Part shown: piece by piece, positions 1 to 8,161 of the stretch
Position numbering within the stretch: the first letter of the stretch is position 1
How the letters are laid out: every line of letters starts with the position of its first letter
Assembly (NCBI RefSeq): GCF_003254565.1
Contig: NZ_QJRI01000169.1
Coordinates: forward strand, 96,357 to 160,356
Reading direction: 5' to 3'
DNA length: 64,000 bases
Source: Flavobacterium nitrogenifigens
GTDB taxonomy: Bacteria > Bacteroidota > Bacteroidia > Flavobacteriales > Flavobacteriaceae
Position numbers and translations under genes: made by a program
The notes under the pieces: generated by a model
Told to the model about the DNA's origin: nothing
Seen by the model: only the letters and a program-made list of their open reading frames with translations
Databases searched by the model: none

Positions 1-2
1 TT

Positions 3-893
3 TACAAACGCCGATTAATCCGTTTACAGCCTATGGTAATCATGGGGATGATTATTGGTGCTATCTTTTACTATTTCCAAGCCTCAGATATATTGTTTCC
101 AATGATTGGGGGTATGGAAGTTTGGAAAGTTATTCTAACAATGGTCATCGGATTTACATTGTTGCCAATTCCTCCTTCATTAGAAATTAGAGGTTGGGGA
201 GAAATGCATCCTTTAAACGGCCCGGCATGGTCGCTTTTTTTCGAATATATTGCAAACATCTTGTACGCCGTTATCTTCCGTAAATTTTCGAATAAAGTAA
301 TGTCAGTTTTTGTGCTGCTATTTGCCGGACTGTTATTTCATTATACTGTTTTTGGGCCAAAAGGTGACGTTATCGGCGGATGGTCATTCAATGTAGAGCA
401 GATGTATGTTGGTTTTACCCGTTTATTATACCCATTTTTTGCTGGAGTTTTATTATGCCGTTTAGGAAAATTAATCCATGTAAAAAATGCTTTCTGGATT
501 TGCAGTATTTTAATCACTATTGTTTTGGCATTGCCGAGATTTGGAGATGAAAACAGTCTTTGGATCAATGGTCTGTACGAATCAATCTGTATTATTTTTA
601 TTTTCCCAATAATTGTGGCAATTGGAGCAGGAGGAGAGATTAAAAATGAATTTTCATTAAAAATCTGTAAGCTATTAGGAGATATCTCTTATCCAATTTA
701 TATCACACATTATCCTCTAATTTATTGGTTTACAGCGTGGGTTGTAGACAACAAAGTGACAATGGCAAACGGCTATCTGGAAGGAATCGGAGTTTTAATC
801 GTAAGTATAGTTCTAGCTTTTGTATGTTTAAAATTATACGATGAGCCAGTTAGAAAATGGCTGATGAAGAAATTTCAAAAAAGGTCTAAATAA
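3..893 (+). CDS. Acyltransferase family 3 membrane protein, C-terminal part
   Basis: The reading frame is open from the first bases of the window, so the 5' end lies outside it. About 296 codons are visible. The first residues (YKRRLIRLQP) match the Arg-rich motif that follows an early helix in acyltransferase-3 proteins. After it come about eight hydrophobic segments and a basic C-terminus, as in O-acetyltransferases of the inner membrane that acylate sugars or glycans. The N-terminal His-containing active-site region is not in view, so activity and substrate cannot be judged. A terminator hairpin follows at 1010-1049. Confidence 0.8.
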   Translation, partial: YKRRLIRLQPMVIMGMIIGAIFYYFQASDILFPMIGGMEVWKVILTMVIGFTLLPIPPSLEIRGWGEMHPLNGPAWSLFFEYIANILYAVIFRKFSNKVMSVFVLLFAGLLFHYTVFGPKGDVIGGWSFNVEQMYVGFTRLLYPFFAGVLLCRLGKLIHVKNAFWICSILITIVLALPRFGDENSLWINGLYESICIIFIFPIIVAIGAGGEIKNEFSLKICKLLGDISYPIYITHYPLIYWFTAWVVDNKVTMANGYLEGIGVLIVSIVLAFVCLKLYDEPVRKWLMKKFQKRSK

Positions 894-975
894 GGAGCAA
901 AGTAACAAAGTGACAAAGGTGCAAAGTTTTTATGCTTTGTCCCTTTATGCCTCTGCAACTCTGAACCTAAAAAAA
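894..975. repeat. B-type inverted word repeat after acyltransferase gene
   Basis: The element starts flush with the TAA stop codon (taaggagcaaagtaac). It carries words of the form caaagtgacaaaggtgcaaag, then the inverted words ctttgtccctttatgcctctgcaactctgaacct. The same words recur at 1762-1806, 11026-11148, 12131-12221, 12290-12345 and 16734-16861. It can fold into a long imperfect hairpin. Confidence 0.75.
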
Positions 976-1009
976 TGAATTTCTAAATTTTGTTAGTTAT
1001 AGATATTCA

Positions 1010-1049
1010 AAAAGGGATAAACTTGATAGTTTATCCCTTTCCTTTTTTT
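1010..1049 (+). terminator. Rho-independent terminator
   Basis: A stem made of aaagggataaact and agtttatcccttt is followed by a T-rich run. It lies about 115 bases after the acyltransferase stop and would also work poorly in the reverse sense. Confidence 0.75.
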
Positions 1050-1080
1050 AGATTGTTTTCACTGAAAACTTAATTTCAAA

Positions 1081-1690
1081 CTGCTATCATTCCGTAGGAA
1101 TGTTTCATCGGTAGAAAAAGAATAATGATTAAAAATTTTACGTTCCGTAGGAACGTTTGAATTAGACATTGTTTTTAACGGTTTGAAATATCAAACGTTC
1201 CTATGGAACGTAAAAACGGCATAAAAATATTATTTTTCTACCGATGAAATGTTCCTACGGAACAAGCAATTTATGTCGAAAGAATAATTTTTCATTAGGT
1301 AATCATTCCGTAGGAATGTTTGGTCGGTAGAACAATGCCCATATATGATTACGTTCCGTAGGAACGTTTGAATTAGACATTGTATTTGACGGTATGAAAT
1401 GTCAAACGTTCCTACGGAGCGTAAAAACGGCATAAAAATATTATTTTTCTACCGATGAAATGTTCCTACGGAACAAGCAATTTATGTCGAAAAAATAATT
1501 TTTCATTAGGTAATCATTCCGTAGGAATGTTTGGTCGGTGGAACAATGCCCGTATATGATTACGTTCCGTAGGAACGTTTGAATTAGGCATTGTATTTGA
1601 CGGTATGAAATGTCAAACGTTCCTACGGAACGTAAAAAATGGGATGGAATTATTATTTTCCACCGACGAAATGTTCCTACGGAACAAAAA
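1081..1690. repeat. Tandem cluster of cgttccgtaggaacg palindromes
   Basis: Three tandem copies of a unit of about 211-216 bases are visible; cattccgtaggaatg starts at 1088, 1304 and 1515. Each unit holds a short palindrome cattccgtaggaatg, a second palindrome acgttccgtaggaacgt, its inverse caaacgttcctacggaacg, and the inverse of the first with its flank (ctaccgatgaaatgttcc). Each unit is therefore a nested inverted repeat that could form a cruciform or large hairpin. Copies 2 and 3 are nearly identical, copy 1 has diverged. No protein-like reading frame explains the region. Confidence 0.9.
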
Positions 1691-1702
1691 TATAAAGAAA
1701 AT

Positions 1703-1738
1703 GCGGCTGTCTCGAAATCGAAACAGCCACTTTTTTTC
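1703..1738 (+). terminator. Hairpin with T-run after palindrome cluster
   Basis: The stem ggctgt...acagcc is followed by seven T bases. There is no gene directly before it on this strand, so it may belong to the repeat cluster or be left from a lost gene. Confidence 0.5.
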
Positions 1739-1761
1739 GGATAGAAATAAAGACAATCAAA

Positions 1762-1857
1762 GGAAAAACTCTGTCCCTTTGTAGCTCTGGAACTCTGAAC
1801 CTAAAAAAAAAAAATGAATTTCTAAATTTTGTTAGTTATAGATATTCAAAAAGGGAT
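1762..1857. repeat. B-type words plus direct copy of 957-1018
   Basis: The segment aactctgaacct followed by an A-run and about 45 bases (through ttgttagttatagatattc) repeats the segment at 957-1018 almost exactly. The two copies bracket the palindrome cluster as direct repeats of about 60 bases. Variant words (cagcatcttag, cagaaccttagcatc) continue at 1925-1965. Confidence 0.8.
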
Positions 1858-1885
1858 GAAGTTTTAAACTTCATCCCTTTCGTAT
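1850..1885. terminator. Probably bidirectional terminator
   Basis: The stem aaagggatgaag and cttcatcccttt has T-rich sequence on both sides. It lies downstream of the minus-strand oxidoreductase gene and is the counterpart of the hairpin at 1010-1049. Confidence 0.65.
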
Positions 1886-1967
1886 TTAAGTACAGTTCGA
1901 TTTTCAGTAAGAAGCAGTGAAAAAAACTCAGCATCTTAGAATCTCAGAACCTTAGCATCTTTAAAAC

Positions 1968-3074
1968 TTATTCTAAAACCAATTGTCCTAAAGCTTCTTT
2001 ACTGAAACCTTTCAACTCATCCGTTTTTCCAGCTTTGATTTTAGCCACCCAATTCGGATCTGATAAAAGAGGTCTTCCAACTGCAACCAAATCAAAATCG
2101 CCTCTGTCGAAACGTCTGTTTAATTCTTCCAAAGAAGTTGGTTGAGAGCTTTCACCTGCAAATGCGCCAAAGAAATCACCAGAAAGTCCAACAGAACCTA
2201 CGGTAATAGTAGGAGCGCCAGTTACTTTTTTAGCCCATCCAGCAAAGTTCAAATCAGAACCTTCAAATTCTGGTTCCCAGAAACGACGTTGCGAAGCGTG
2301 AATAATATCAACACCAGCATCAACAAGAGGAGTAAGCCAAGCTTCTAATTCCTGTGGATTTTTTGCCAATTTATAGTTGTAATCAGAAGGTTTGAATTGA
2401 GAAAAACGCATAATTACAGTAAAGTCATTTCCAACTTGCTTTCTCACTTCTTTTATCACTTCAATAGCAAAACGATTACGTTCAGGAAGTGTTTTTCCTC
2501 CATAGATATCTTCACGTAAATTTGTTTCAGCTCTAAAGAATTGGTCAATTAAATAACCGTGTGCACCGTGAATTTCAACAGTGTCAAATCCTAATCTTTT
2601 AGCATCTGCGGCAGCTTTTCCAAAAGCAAGAATAGTATCTTCAATATCTTTTTCAGTCATGGCAACGCCATTTCTAAAATCAGGACGGTTTAATCCAGAT
2701 GGACCTTCAAACGGAACAGGAGGAACCCATCCAGAATGATGATTGTCCATAATTCCCATATGCCAGATTTGCGGCCCCATTTTTCCGCCAGCAACATGAA
2801 CTTCATCAATCACTTTTTTCCATCCATTTAGAGCTAAATCGCCATAAAAATGAGGAACATTAGCATCATTAGAAGATGATTTTCTGTCAATAACAGTTCC
2901 TTCAGACAGAATTAATCCAACTTCGCCTTCAGCTCTTTTTTGGTAGTAAGCTGCGACTTCATCAGTCGGGACTCCGTTAGGAGAAAAAGAGCGCGTCATT
3001 GGCGCCATTACGATTCGGTTTTTCAGATTTAACGATTTTAGGTTAAATTCAGAAAATAGGTTGTTTGTACTCAT
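1968..3074 (-). CDS. Old yellow enzyme family NADH:flavin oxidoreductase
   Basis: A 368-residue FMN-binding TIM-barrel enzyme of the OYE/NemA family, which reduces activated alkenes such as enones, maleimides or nitro compounds with NAD(P)H. The sequence shows the N-terminal LKNRIVMAPMTRS motif, the central VEIHGAHGYLIDQFF segment with the substrate-binding His and the following NLREDIYGG motif, and the C-terminal phosphate-binding DLVAVGRPLLSDP. Full length for the family. It follows the ArsR gene by seven bases, so the two form an operon and the enzyme is probably induced when ArsR releases DNA. Inducer unknown; a reactive electrophile is a reasonable guess. Confidence 0.93.
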   Translation of the reverse strand: MSTNNLFSEFNLKSLNLKNRIVMAPMTRSFSPNGVPTDEVAAYYQKRAEGEVGLILSEGTVIDRKSSSNDANVPHFYGDLALNGWKKVIDEVHVAGGKMGPQIWHMGIMDNHHSGWVPPVPFEGPSGLNRPDFRNGVAMTEKDIEDTILAFGKAAADAKRLGFDTVEIHGAHGYLIDQFFRAETNLREDIYGGKTLPERNRFAIEVIKEVRKQVGNDFTVIMRFSQFKPSDYNYKLAKNPQELEAWLTPLVDAGVDIIHASQRRFWEPEFEGSDLNFAGWAKKVTGAPTITVGSVGLSGDFFGAFAGESSQPTSLEELNRRFDRGDFDLVAVGRPLLSDPNWVAKIKAGKTDELKGFSKEALGQLVLE

Positions 3075-3081
3075 AGTAATT

Positions 3082-3384
3082 TTACAAATTAGATTGAATT
3101 AATTTACTAAGTGCTTCAAAGGCACCTTCGTTACGTTTATAATAAGTCCATTGTCCAACACGTTTGGCTTCAATAAAACCAGCGCGCTGCAAAATAGACA
3201 GGTATTCAGATACTGTAGATTGTGTCAAACCAGCTTTGGCTTGAATCTGTCCAACGCAGACACCATGCTCAAATCCGGCATGTTCAAGCTGTCCCGGAAA
3301 GTTAATTTCGGGTTCTTTTAGCCATTCCAGCATTTGTAATCTGGATTTATTGGATAATGCTTTAAAAATTTCTATCGTTTCCAT
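3082..3384 (-). CDS. ArsR-family transcriptional repressor
   Basis: A 100-residue winged-helix protein. The helix-turn-helix sits at about residues 45-68 (VGQIQAKAGLTQSTVSEYLSILQRAGF), followed by the wing (KRVGQWTYYKRNE). One Cys (HGVCVGQ) lies just before the recognition region, but the ELCVCDL metal-binding motif of classical metal sensors is absent. The partner gene is an OYE enzyme, so a redox or electrophile signal fits better than metal. It is first in the operon, and an operator-like inverted repeat covers its promoter, which suggests autorepression. Confidence 0.92.
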   Translation of the reverse strand: METIEIFKALSNKSRLQMLEWLKEPEINFPGQLEHAGFEHGVCVGQIQAKAGLTQSTVSEYLSILQRAGFIEAKRVGQWTYYKRNEGAFEALSKLIQSNL

Positions 3385-3388
3385 ACTG

Positions 3389-3415
3389 CAAATATATCGA
3401 CTTTTCCCGATATAT
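3389..3415 (-). promoter_or_regulatory. ArsR promoter and operator-like inverted repeat
   Basis: On the minus strand a TATATTTG -7 element (3389-3396) ends four bases before the ArsR start codon. Overlapping it is a perfect inverted repeat: ATATATCG (3392-3399), an 8-base spacer, and CGATATAT (3408-3415). Position and symmetry fit an autoregulatory operator. Confidence 0.7.
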
Positions 3416-3520
3416 GGATTTAAAGAAAAATATTTAGGATAATTTTGTGATATAGGAGGGAATGAAGAAGCAAAAAATGATAGAAGATTTAAGAAAGAAA
3501 TTTATATTTGCTAATGTATT

Positions 3521-3735
3521 AATCTCGCAAAGTCGCGGAGTCGCAAAGTTATTTTTGAAAGACCTTCAGCTTTAACTGGAGGTATTCAGAAGGTTATAAA
3601 AAAGGCTTTAGCAAAATCTACAGATTTTTGGCTAAAGCCTTCGTGAACTTATATTTTGTATATCTACAGCTAAAGCTGGAGGTAATTCAATTGCAAAATT
3701 AAAAACTTTGCGACTCCGCGGCTTCGCGAGATTAA
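3521..3735. repeat. Nested inverted repeats (A-type around C-type)
   Basis: Outer arms: aatctcgcaaagtcgcggag at 3521 and the inverse ctttgcgactccgcggcttc ending near 3735. Inside lie C-type arms cagctttaactggaggt (3566-3583) and cagctaaagctggaggt (3667-3683). At the core is a hairpin aaaggctttagc...ggctaaagcctt (3600-3642). The whole forms one long stacked hairpin between two divergent genes. Confidence 0.85.
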
Positions 3736-3767
3736 AACAGCCCTGTATTTATCAAATAAACTTAACT

Positions 3768-4262
3768 ATGAAAAAAACTGTACTCATTCTAGCATTTTTA
3801 TGCTGTGTAATCACCAATTCTAAAGCTCAAGTTGTAGGCGTAGATGTTGGAGATATTGCTCCCGAAATTGATCTTCCGGATACTAAAGGAGAGAAAGTTG
3901 CACTTTCTTCTTTAAGAGGAACTTTAGTTTTGGTAGACTTTTGGGCTTCTTGGTGTGGGCCTTGTATTAAAGAACAACCGTTGCTAGTCAAAATGCACAA
4001 TGCTTATCCAGACAAATTATCGATTTACGGAGTTTCTATGGATACTAAAAAGCCATTATGGACAGGAGCAATCGCAAAAGCAAAATTGCCTTGGACAAAT
4101 GTTAGTGACTTAAAATACTGGCAGTCTCCAGTTATTGGAGATTATATGCTGCAATCTATTCCGTTGAACTTTTTAATTGACAAAAACGGAATTATTTTAG
4201 CAAAAAACATTCACGGGCAAGCTTTAGAAGCTAAAATTAAAGAGCTTTTAGAGGTGCAATAG
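3768..4262 (+). CDS. Exported TlpA-like thioredoxin-fold protein
   Basis: The start at 3768 is chosen because it opens a clear signal peptide (MKKTVLILAFLCCVITNSKA); a longer in-frame version would begin inside the repeat. The mature domain is an AhpC/TSA-thioredoxin fold of the TlpA/ResA kind. It has VDFWASWCGPCIKEQP with redox Cys63 and Cys66, and a cis-Pro segment QSIPLNFLIDKNG. Such proteins reduce disulfides in the periplasm, for example during cytochrome maturation or peroxide defence. It stands alone between repeats, so its partner is unknown. Confidence 0.9.
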   Translation: MKKTVLILAFLCCVITNSKAQVVGVDVGDIAPEIDLPDTKGEKVALSSLRGTLVLVDFWASWCGPCIKEQPLLVKMHNAYPDKLSIYGVSMDTKKPLWTGAIAKAKLPWTNVSDLKYWQSPVIGDYMLQSIPLNFLIDKNGIILAKNIHGQALEAKIKELLEVQ

Positions 4263-4269
4263 ATTTTCC

Positions 4270-4460
4270 TTAACCGCAAAGAGCGCAAAGGTTTACGCAA
4301 TCCCGATGACTATCGGGAGCAAAGTTTTTTACTTGAAAAATAAAACTCTCGCAAAGTCGCAGAGTCGCAAAGTTTATTATTCTTAGCGACTCTGCGACTT
4401 TGCGAGATTCTTTAAAAATGTAGCATGCTTAGCGTAAACCTTTGCGCTCTTTGCGGTTAA
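4270..4460. repeat. A-type nested inverted repeat
   Basis: Outer arms are ttaaccgcaaagagcgcaaa at 4270 and the inverse tttgcgctctttgcggttaa ending at 4460. Inner arms are ctcgcaaagtcgcagagtcg and the inverse cgactctgcgactttgcgag. The left arm contains a copy of the tcccgat...atcggga palindrome at 4301-4318. The gap between convergent genes is filled by this element. Confidence 0.9.
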
Positions 4461-4466
4461 AAAAAC

Positions 4467-4498
4467 AAAAGTCCAGCCAATAAGGCCAGACTTTTAAT
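4467..4498 (-). terminator. Terminator for the 126-residue unknown gene
   Basis: Read on the minus strand the stem aaagtctggcc and ggctggacttt is followed by a T-run. It lies just after the stop codon of the minus-strand gene. Confidence 0.75.
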
Positions 4499-4525
4499 TT
4501 TTAATTCCAGATTTTAATTCTTTTC

Positions 4526-4906
4526 TTAAGACTCTTTGATCACTTTCTTTACACCCCCAAAACTAGTTTTCAGCATTTCTCTGATCTGAAACTGTGTTTT
4601 GTTCTGCGATGCGCTTTTCCAATCTTTGAGATCAAAAATATGAATTTGATCTGCGTAAGGATTAGTTAAGAATGAAATTCGTGAAATGGTATATTTATAA
4701 TATTTCAGTTCGTGAGAAACATGTCGATTTGGAACAACAATTAGTATATTTTCCCAATTCAAAAAGTCTTTCGGAACATCTTTTCTTTCTAACAATCCTA
4801 AAGATTCAAAAAAAGCGACAATCTTTTGATCATTAAGTTTACTAATCTTATGATCGAGGTTCTTAAAAGTTGTCTGGAGTCTATTTTCGTTAATAATAGT
4901 ACTCAT
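4526..4906 (-). CDS. Unrecognised 126-residue cytoplasmic protein
   Basis: I do not recognise the family. The product is soluble, with no signal peptide or membrane segment, and mixed charge (basic C-terminus KTSFGGVKKVIKES). A helical N-terminal third is followed by a probable alpha/beta part (NILIVVPNRHVSHELKYYKYTISRISFL). Codon use and its own terminator support a real gene. It is monocistronic, with repeats on one side and a 170-base spacer before the divergent GH2 gene. Confidence 0.65.
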   Translation of the reverse strand: MSTIINENRLQTTFKNLDHKISKLNDQKIVAFFESLGLLERKDVPKDFLNWENILIVVPNRHVSHELKYYKYTISRISFLTNPYADQIHIFDLKDWKSASQNKTQFQIREMLKTSFGGVKKVIKES

Positions 4907-5120
4907 GATGGTAATTGCTTTTTTGTGATTTTAATATAAAATTACATCAAAAGAAAATCATTTTCGAATCTGAAGCCATTAGATTCATTCTAAATTTTGA
5001 AAGTCCATTTTTGAAGCATTTGTTATGAATGAGTTATCAGATTTTGATAAAATACTATTAATGTTTCTTCTCTAAATGCTTTATTTTTATCGCTATTTGA
5101 TTTTACTAACTACCAAACCT

Positions 5121-7940
5121 ATGAAAACCAATTTCCTCCTACGAACAATTTTTTGTCTTTTATTTCTATGTTCAATTCCTGCTTTTGCACAAAACAAATC
5201 AGGAAGAGAACTTATTTTAATTGATAAAGACTGGCGATTTTCATTTGGACATTTATACGATACCAAAAAAGATTTTGGCCATGCAGAAGGTTATTTCTCC
5301 TATCTGACTAAAACGGGATTTGCTGATGGGCCAGCGGCTTCTGGATTTGATGATCGTGCTTGGAGAAAATTAGATTTACCGCATGATTGGGCAGTTGAAC
5401 AGCCTTTTAGCGAAAGCGCAAGTTTCAGCCACGGGTTTAAAGCAGCAGGAAAAAACTATCCTGAAAAGAGCATTGGTTGGTATAGAAAGAGAATAACCCT
5501 TCCGAATGAAGATTTAGGGAAAATTATTTCTTTAAAATTTGATGGAGTTTTTAGAAATTCAAAAGTCTTTTTTAACGGATTTTACCTAGGAACAGAAGAA
5601 AGCGGTTATAATGGTTTTGAATATGATGTAACGGCTTACGTTAATTATGGAGGCGAAAATACAATCGTAGTCCGCGTTGATGCTTCGATGGAAGAAGGCT
5701 GGTTTTATGAAGGAGCAGGAATTTATAGACATGTCTATTTGCAGAAAACCAATCCGCTTCATGTGGCACAGAACGGAACTTATGTAACTTCTGAAATTGC
5801 TAATGATAATGCTGTAATTACAGCAGAAGTAAAATTGGAAAGCAAAGGGCATTATAAAGGAAATGTTGAAATAAACCAGACTATTTTGGATGCTTCAGGA
5901 AAACAGATTACAACTGTTTATGAAAATGTTACAGCTCCAGATTTCTATAAAACAAATAGTTATACTTCAGAATTAAATGTCAAAAATCCGCTTTTGTGGG
6001 ATATTGAAAATCCTAATTTGTATCAGTTAATTACTGAAATCAAAAGCGAAGGAAAAGTTATTGATCAGTATAAAACTTCATTTGGAATTAGAACCATAAA
6101 ATTTGATCCAGAAAATGGTTTTTTCCTTAACGGAAAACATGTAAAACTAAAAGGAACAAACAATCATCAGGATCATGCAGGAATTGGGACGGCGCTTCCA
6201 GATGAAATCCAGTATTATAGAATCGCAAAACTGAAAGCAATGGGCTCAAATGCCTATCGTTGTTCGCATCATCCGCCAACTCCCGAATTATTGGATGCTT
6301 GCGACAAATTAGGAATGTTGGTTATTGATGAAACTCGTTTAATGGGAATCAACGATTATCATTTGAATGATTTACAGCGAATGATGGAACGTGACCGAAA
6401 TCATCCTAGTATTTTTTGTTGGTCGGTTGGAAATGAAGAATGGCAGATTGAGGGCGGAATTACTGGCGAAAGAATTACCAATATCATGCAGGATTTCAGT
6501 AAAAGCATCGATCCGACGAGACCTGTTACAGTAGGAATCAGCAGCGGATTTAAAAGCGGAATTTCTTCGGTTGTAGAAGTTATGGGTTATAATTATCTCG
6601 GAAATGGAGATATCGATGCGCATAGAAATCAGTTTAAAAATCAGCCCGGAATGGGAACTGAAGAAGGTTCAACTTTTGCCACACGCGGTATTTATTTTAC
6701 CGATGATGCCAAACATTACCAAAGCGCTTACGATAAAAAACCTCGTCCGACTTTTTATAGTATTGAAGAAGGTTGGAAATTCTACGCGGAAAGACCTTAT
6801 TTAGCAGGAATGTTTATCTGGACAGGTTTTGATTATCGAGGTGAACCAACGCCTTATGGCTGGCCGTCTGTAACGTCTTATTTCGGGATGATGGATGTCT
6901 GCGGTTTCCCAAAAGACAATGTTTTCTACTTAAAATCATGGTGGGGAAAAGAACCTGTTTTGCACCTGTTGCCACATTGGAATTGGCGCGGAATGGAAGG
7001 CAAAGAAATCGATGTTTGGGCGTATTCTAATTGTGATGAAGTGGAACTTTTTCTCAACAAAAAGAGTTTAGGAAAAAAGAAAATGGAGCAAGACGGTCAT
7101 TTAGAATGGAAAGTAAATTATGCTGCTGGAACTCTAGAAGCTGTTGGGTATAAAAACGGAAAAAAAGTACTTTCAGATATTCAAAAAACAACTGGAAAGC
7201 CTGAAAGCATTAAATTGTCATTGGATAAAGAGAATGTTTTAAAAGGTAATGTTTCGGTTGTAACGGTTGAAGTTACAGATAAAAATAGTTTGCATGTTCC
7301 TACAGCAAATGAAGAAATTACCTTTTCAATACAAGGAGGAAAAATTTTAGGAGTAGGAAATGGCGATCCAACTTCATTAGAAAGCGATCAGTTTATTGAT
7401 GGTATTGCTTTAGTTGCTATAAGTAATTTTATGGAACAGAAAGCAGAAACTGAGACTCTGCCTCAGAATTTGCCAAATTATTCAGAAAACGAATGGACAG
7501 CAGCTTTTAAAGATCGTAATTATAAAAAACAAGCTCCATCTTATATTTATAAAGGAGAATTTGATTTAAAGAACAACTTAGCTTCAAATGTGGTGAGTTT
7601 CTTTTATAAAAAAATAGGAGTAGAAACAGTAGTTTTTGTCAACGGAAATAAAGTAGAATCAAGCAAAGAAGATTTGCAAAAATATATTTTGAATGCAGCT
7701 ATTTTGAAAGAAGGAAAAAATACGATTCACATTGTGGCTACACCTTTGCAAAAAATAAAAGATTGGGATGTTATGAATACCGATCCAGGAATCATTCAAG
7801 TTATCACGCCTGCAGAGCCTTGGAAAAGAAAGCTTTTTAATGGTTATGCACAAATCATTATTCAGAAAGATGAAAATGCAGGAGAAGTGGTTTTATCTGC
7901 TTCTGCGAAAGGATTACGTGCTGCCATTTTAAAAAATTAA
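5121..7940 (+). CDS. Secreted GH2 beta-galactosidase-like glycoside hydrolase
   Basis: The start at 5121 gives a typical signal peptide (MKTNFLLRTIFCLLFLCSIP...AFAQ). The 939-residue product has a sugar-binding jelly-roll domain (about 35-225), an immunoglobulin-like domain (about 230-335) and the catalytic TIM barrel (about 340-650). In the barrel are KLKGTNNHQDHAG, RCSHHPP and SVGNEEW. Glu439 in the last is the likely acid/base, and Glu514 (GMGTEEGS) the likely nucleophile by comparison with related GH2 enzymes. C-terminal domains (after about 680) resemble the DUF4982 and Ig-like modules of Bacteroidota exo-acting GH2 enzymes. No SusC/SusD genes are nearby, so the polysaccharide is unknown. 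Beta-galactosidase is the best guess, but other GH2 activities are possible. Confidence 0.9.
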   Translation: MKTNFLLRTIFCLLFLCSIPAFAQNKSGRELILIDKDWRFSFGHLYDTKKDFGHAEGYFSYLTKTGFADGPAASGFDDRAWRKLDLPHDWAVEQPFSESASFSHGFKAAGKNYPEKSIGWYRKRITLPNEDLGKIISLKFDGVFRNSKVFFNGFYLGTEESGYNGFEYDVTAYVNYGGENTIVVRVDASMEEGWFYEGAGIYRHVYLQKTNPLHVAQNGTYVTSEIANDNAVITAEVKLESKGHYKGNVEINQTILDASGKQITTVYENVTAPDFYKTNSYTSELNVKNPLLWDIENPNLYQLITEIKSEGKVIDQYKTSFGIRTIKFDPENGFFLNGKHVKLKGTNNHQDHAGIGTALPDEIQYYRIAKLKAMGSNAYRCSHHPPTPELLDACDKLGMLVIDETRLMGINDYHLNDLQRMMERDRNHPSIFCWSVGNEEWQIEGGITGERITNIMQDFSKSIDPTRPVTVGISSGFKSGISSVVEVMGYNYLGNGDIDAHRNQFKNQPGMGTEEGSTFATRGIYFTDDAKHYQSAYDKKPRPTFYSIEEGWKFYAERPYLAGMFIWTGFDYRGEPTPYGWPSVTSYFGMMDVCGFPKDNVFYLKSWWGKEPVLHLLPHWNWRGMEGKEIDVWAYSNCDEVELFLNKKSLGKKKMEQDGHLEWKVNYAAGTLEAVGYKNGKKVLSDIQKTTGKPESIKLSLDKENVLKGNVSVVTVEVTDKNSLHVPTANEEITFSIQGGKILGVGNGDPTSLESDQFIDGIALVAISNFMEQKAETETLPQNLPNYSENEWTAAFKDRNYKKQAPSYIYKGEFDLKNNLASNVVSFFYKKIGVETVVFVNGNKVESSKEDLQKYILNAAILKEGKNTIHIVATPLQKIKDWDVMNTDPGIIQVITPAEPWKRKLFNGYAQIIIQKDENAGEVVLSASAKGLRAAILKN

Positions 7941-7941
7941 A

Positions 7942-8098
7942 TTAACCGCAAAGTTCGCAAAGATTTACGCAAAGCACGCAAAGAGAAATAAAACTTTGCG
8001 TTTCTGCGTCTTTGCGAGATTCTTTCATAAAGCTAAAAAAAACATAGCTCCCGATAGCTATCGGGATTGCGTAGATCTTTGCGTTCATTGCGGTTAAA
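7942..8098. repeat. A-type inverted repeat flush with GH2 stop codon
   Basis: It begins one base after the GH2 stop with attaaccgcaaagttcgc and ends with the inverse gcgttcattgcggttaaa. It contains a perfect tcccgatagctatcggga palindrome at 8049-8066. Confidence 0.85.
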
Positions 8099-8149
8099 CC
8101 TAAAACCTGAAACTTTAAACCTGAAACAAAAAATATTGTTTGATTTTCA

Positions 8150-8157
8150 TAACTTTG
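8150..8157 (+). promoter_or_regulatory. Likely -7 promoter element, near-leaderless start
   Basis: TAACTTTG matches the Bacteroidota TAnnTTTG -7 consensus and ends only four bases before the ATG at 8162, which implies a very short or absent leader. No convincing -33 element sits at the usual distance. Confidence 0.45.
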
Positions 8158-8161
8158 CAAA

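Noticed and set aside
1230..1433. 67-residue minus-strand reading frame
   Set aside because: It lies wholly inside the palindrome cluster and its sequence is just translated repeat.
1081..1690. CRISPR-like array
   Set aside because: The repeats are palindromes in mirror order with a 211-base period. There are no unique spacers of even length and no cas genes.
3708..3767. Upstream start for the TlpA-like protein
   Set aside because: The extra 20 residues are encoded by the repeat arm and would precede and spoil the signal peptide.
7942..8160. 72-residue minus-strand reading frame
   Set aside because: It is a translation of the A-type element and D palindrome (containing YAIPIAIGS). It resembles the repeat-encoded part of CzcB only because the DNA repeat is the same.
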